Shown here piece after piece: positions 62,467 through 64,000 of a stretch of DNA of 64,000 bases (positions are counted from its first letter, which is position 1; the number at the start of each line of letters is the position of its first letter). Below the pieces are notes generated by a model. That model saw nothing but the letters and a program-made list of their open reading frames with translations. It was not told the origin of the DNA and ran no database searches. The stretch spans positions 1 through 64,000 of the forward strand of contig SZOS01000018.1 of the NCBI GenBank assembly GCA_030263295.1, in the 5' to 3' direction. Position numbers and translations under genes: made by a program. This DNA is from Dokdonella_A sp014338185 (lineage in GTDB: Bacteria; Pseudomonadota; Gammaproteobacteria; Xanthomonadales; Rhodanobacteraceae).

Positions 62467-63182
62467 AGCTGGTCAAGCACATCGCGCGCCTGGGCTATGG
62501 CAGCCGCAAGCAGGTACTGGCGATGCTGCGCGAGGGACGCATCACCGACGCGGCCGGAAGCGCGCTGGCCGCTGATGCGGCGCTCGCGCACGACCACATC
62601 CGCCTCGATGGCGAGCCGCTCGACCTCGCGCCCGGTTTCGTCGCGATGCTGCACAAGCCGGTCGGCTACACCTGCTCCAGCCGCGACGCCGGTCGCCTCG
62701 TGCAGGACCTGCTGCCGCTACGCTGGCGCGCGCGCGAGCCCAAGGTGTCGAGCGTGGGGCGGCTCGATCGCGACACCTCGGGCCTGCTGCTGCTCACCGA
62801 CGATGGCGCGCTGCTGCACCGGATCATCGCGCCGCGTTCGCAGGTGGCCAAGGTGTACGTGGCCGAGCTCGCCCATGACCTGCGCGGCGACGAGGGCGCG
62901 TGCTTCGCCAGCGGCCGGCTCATGCTCGAGTCGGAGGCCACGCCGCTCGCACCCGCGCAACTCGTGGCGCTCGGGCCGCGGCGTGCGCGCCTCACGCTGC
63001 ACGAGGGGCGCTACCACCAGGTGCGGCGCATGTTCGCCGCGGTCGGCAACCACGTGCTCGCCTTGCAGCGCGTGGCGATCGGTGCGCTGTCACTGGATGG
63101 CCTGGACGCCGCGCAGTGGCGCGTGCTCACTCCTGCCGAGATCGAGCGCATCTTCAGGCCCTGCGTCGAGCGCGAGGCGTGA
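62463..63182 (+). CDS. rsuA: 16S rRNA pseudouridine synthase, RsuA family
   Basis: Pseudouridine synthase of 239 residues. The S4-like N-terminus MKLVKHIARLGYGSRKQVLAML is followed by HKPVGYTCSSRD, the catalytic Asp in GRLDRDTSGLLLLTDDG, and LHEGRYHQVRRMFAAVGNHV. The pattern fits RsuA (16S U516), complementing the rsmC product that also acts on 16S rRNA. The ATG overlaps the rsmC stop codon. The end is followed after about 90 nt by a secreted phosphodiester glycosidase-like gene. Confidence 0.88.
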   Translation: MKLVKHIARLGYGSRKQVLAMLREGRITDAAGSALAADAALAHDHIRLDGEPLDLAPGFVAMLHKPVGYTCSSRDAGRLVQDLLPLRWRAREPKVSSVGRLDRDTSGLLLLTDDGALLHRIIAPRSQVAKVYVAELAHDLRGDEGACFASGRLMLESEATPLAPAQLVALGPRRARLTLHEGRYHQVRRMFAAVGNHVLALQRVAIGALSLDGLDAAQWRVLTPAEIERIFRPCVEREA

Positions 63183-63272
63183 GCACGCGCACACATCGCG
63201 CCTGCCGAACACGCTGCCGATATGCGATGCTCATCCCGGCGCGCGCAGCGCGCTTGCAGCCTGGTCGACACC

Positions 63273-64000
63273 ATGACACGCGCCCGCATCCCGCCCAGCC
63301 ACGCCGTCCTGCTCGCCTTGCTGCTGCTGGGCGGCGCCGGCCGCGCGCACGCGCTGCACACCCAGGTGGTGGAACGCGACGGCGAGCGCTACACACTGGT
63401 CGAACTCGATCTCGCGCAGGATCGGCTCGAACTGCGCTGGACCGGTGACGAGGGCAAGCCGCTCGGCGGCGTCGAGGGCGCGCGCGCGTGGGCGCAGGCG
63501 CATGGGCGCACGCTCGAGTTCGTGACCAATGCGGGCATCTACGACCGCGAGCTGCGGCCACTCGGATTGCACATCGAGGACGGCCAGCAGCGGCGCCGCC
63601 TCAACACCGTGCGCCTGCCGGGCACGGTCGGCAACTTCTCGATGCAGCCCAACGGCGTGTTCTACATCGACCAGGCCGGGCACGCCGGCGTGCTCAGCAC
63701 CGAGGCCTGGCAGCGGCAGCCGCCACTCGCGCGCATCGCGAGCCAGTCCGGTCCGATGCTGCTGGTGGACGGACAGGTCAACGCCAGTTTCGACGCGGCC
63801 TCGCGCAGTACCAAGATCCGCAGCGGCGTGTGCGCCCCCGATCCGCGGCACGTGGTGTTCGCGATCAGCCACGCACCGGTGTCGTTCCACCGCTTCGCGA
63901 GCATGCTGCGCGACACTGCGCACTGCCGCGATGCCTTGTTCCTCGACGGCAGCCTGTCGCAGATCTGGACGCGCACGGGTGGCTACGTCGGCGCACCCGC
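63273..64000 (+). CDS. phosphodiester glycosidase / DUF2233 family protein (partial, cut by window end)
   Basis: The first 242 codons of an exported protein; it continues past position 64000. The N-terminus MTRARIPPSHAVLLALLLLG is a signal peptide with a likely cut after HA. Conserved parts are FVTNAGIYDRELRPLGLHIEDG, SMQPNGVFYI, SQSGPMLLVDGQVN and the ending ALFLDGSLSQIW, which are the DUF2233/NAGPA (phosphodiester glycosidase) core, including Asn/Gly residues near the active site. Such proteins are thought to cut sugar-phosphodiester bonds; YigE of E. coli is a relative. Confidence in the family is good; the exact substrate is unknown. Confidence 0.85.
   Translation, partial: MTRARIPPSHAVLLALLLLGGAGRAHALHTQVVERDGERYTLVELDLAQDRLELRWTGDEGKPLGGVEGARAWAQAHGRTLEFVTNAGIYDRELRPLGLHIEDGQQRRRLNTVRLPGTVGNFSMQPNGVFYIDQAGHAGVLSTEAWQRQPPLARIASQSGPMLLVDGQVNASFDAASRSTKIRSGVCAPDPRHVVFAISHAPVSFHRFASMLRDTAHCRDALFLDGSLSQIWTRTGGYVGAP

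Overview
The window is high-GC DNA from a Gammaproteobacterium, most likely Lysobacterales/Xanthomonadales (Rhodanobacteraceae- or Lysobacteraceae-like). This rests on the gene families seen: EF-P-like EfpL, urocanate hydratase, a short FeoB with a Cys-rich partner, S53 pseudomonalisin, a C13 caspase-like protease, DUF1501/DUF1800 and IPTL-CTERM-like proteins. No species was identified. Most of the sequence is ordinary chromosome. Genes are densely packed, and many neighbours share ATGA or GTGA stop/start overlaps.

Layout. 0-12.2 kb: polysaccharide deacetylase, glutaryl-CoA dehydrogenase, a pilin-like coiled-coil protein, a GNAT, an IPTL-CTERM-like secreted protein, a fused E1 alpha/beta 2-oxoacid dehydrogenase, a cyclase-FHA protein and a DUF1501/DUF1800 pair. 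12.2-18.15 kb is an accessory island. It holds an 11-repeat LRR protein, displaced copies of gene tails, two IS fragments, a 5'-truncated Rhs protein ending in an AT-richer putative toxin tip, a candidate immunity gene and a small XRE regulator with its own operator. 18.15-30.5 kb: murB-pyrD, an antiquitin-type aldehyde dehydrogenase, tRNA-Arg(CCT), a glycosyltransferase pair, a C13 protease, a methionine-salvage operon (mtnB-mtnD-PH protein-mtnC) and rmuC. 30.5-45.2 kb: two APC permeases, 100-bp tandem repeats beside efpL, a branched-chain acyl-CoA catabolic set (SDR, HMG-CoA lyase, biotin carboxylase, methylglutaconyl-CoA hydratase), a TPR-sulfotransferase and feoA-feoB-small partner. 45.3-53 kb: hutG and hutU separated by a beta-propeller-like gene and its decayed paralogue, then pncC, recA, thpR and rluF. 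53-64 kb: yebC, an S53 protease, a pentaheme cytochrome with dockerin-like repeats, an ABC-F ATPase, rsmC-rsuA and a DUF2233 protein cut by the window end.

How the genes work together. Lysine breakdown to glutaryl-CoA (aldehyde dehydrogenase, GcdH), leucine breakdown, histidine breakdown and two amino-acid permeases fit a protein-scavenging lifestyle. Secreted peptidases and several exported proteins with short C-terminal tags support this.

Main observations. (1) Putative -10 boxes (TANNNT) sit at only two preferred distances from start codons: 25-29 nt or exactly 6 nt. The 6-nt class implies leaderless mRNAs, and the rule points to an ATC start codon for mtnB. (2) A short C-terminal IF-x-[ND]-GF-[ED] tag recurs on unrelated exported proteins. 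(3) The 12-18 kb island carries a toxin/immunity-like cassette and recombination scars. (4) An S51/cyanophycinase-fold protein has lost its catalytic residues.
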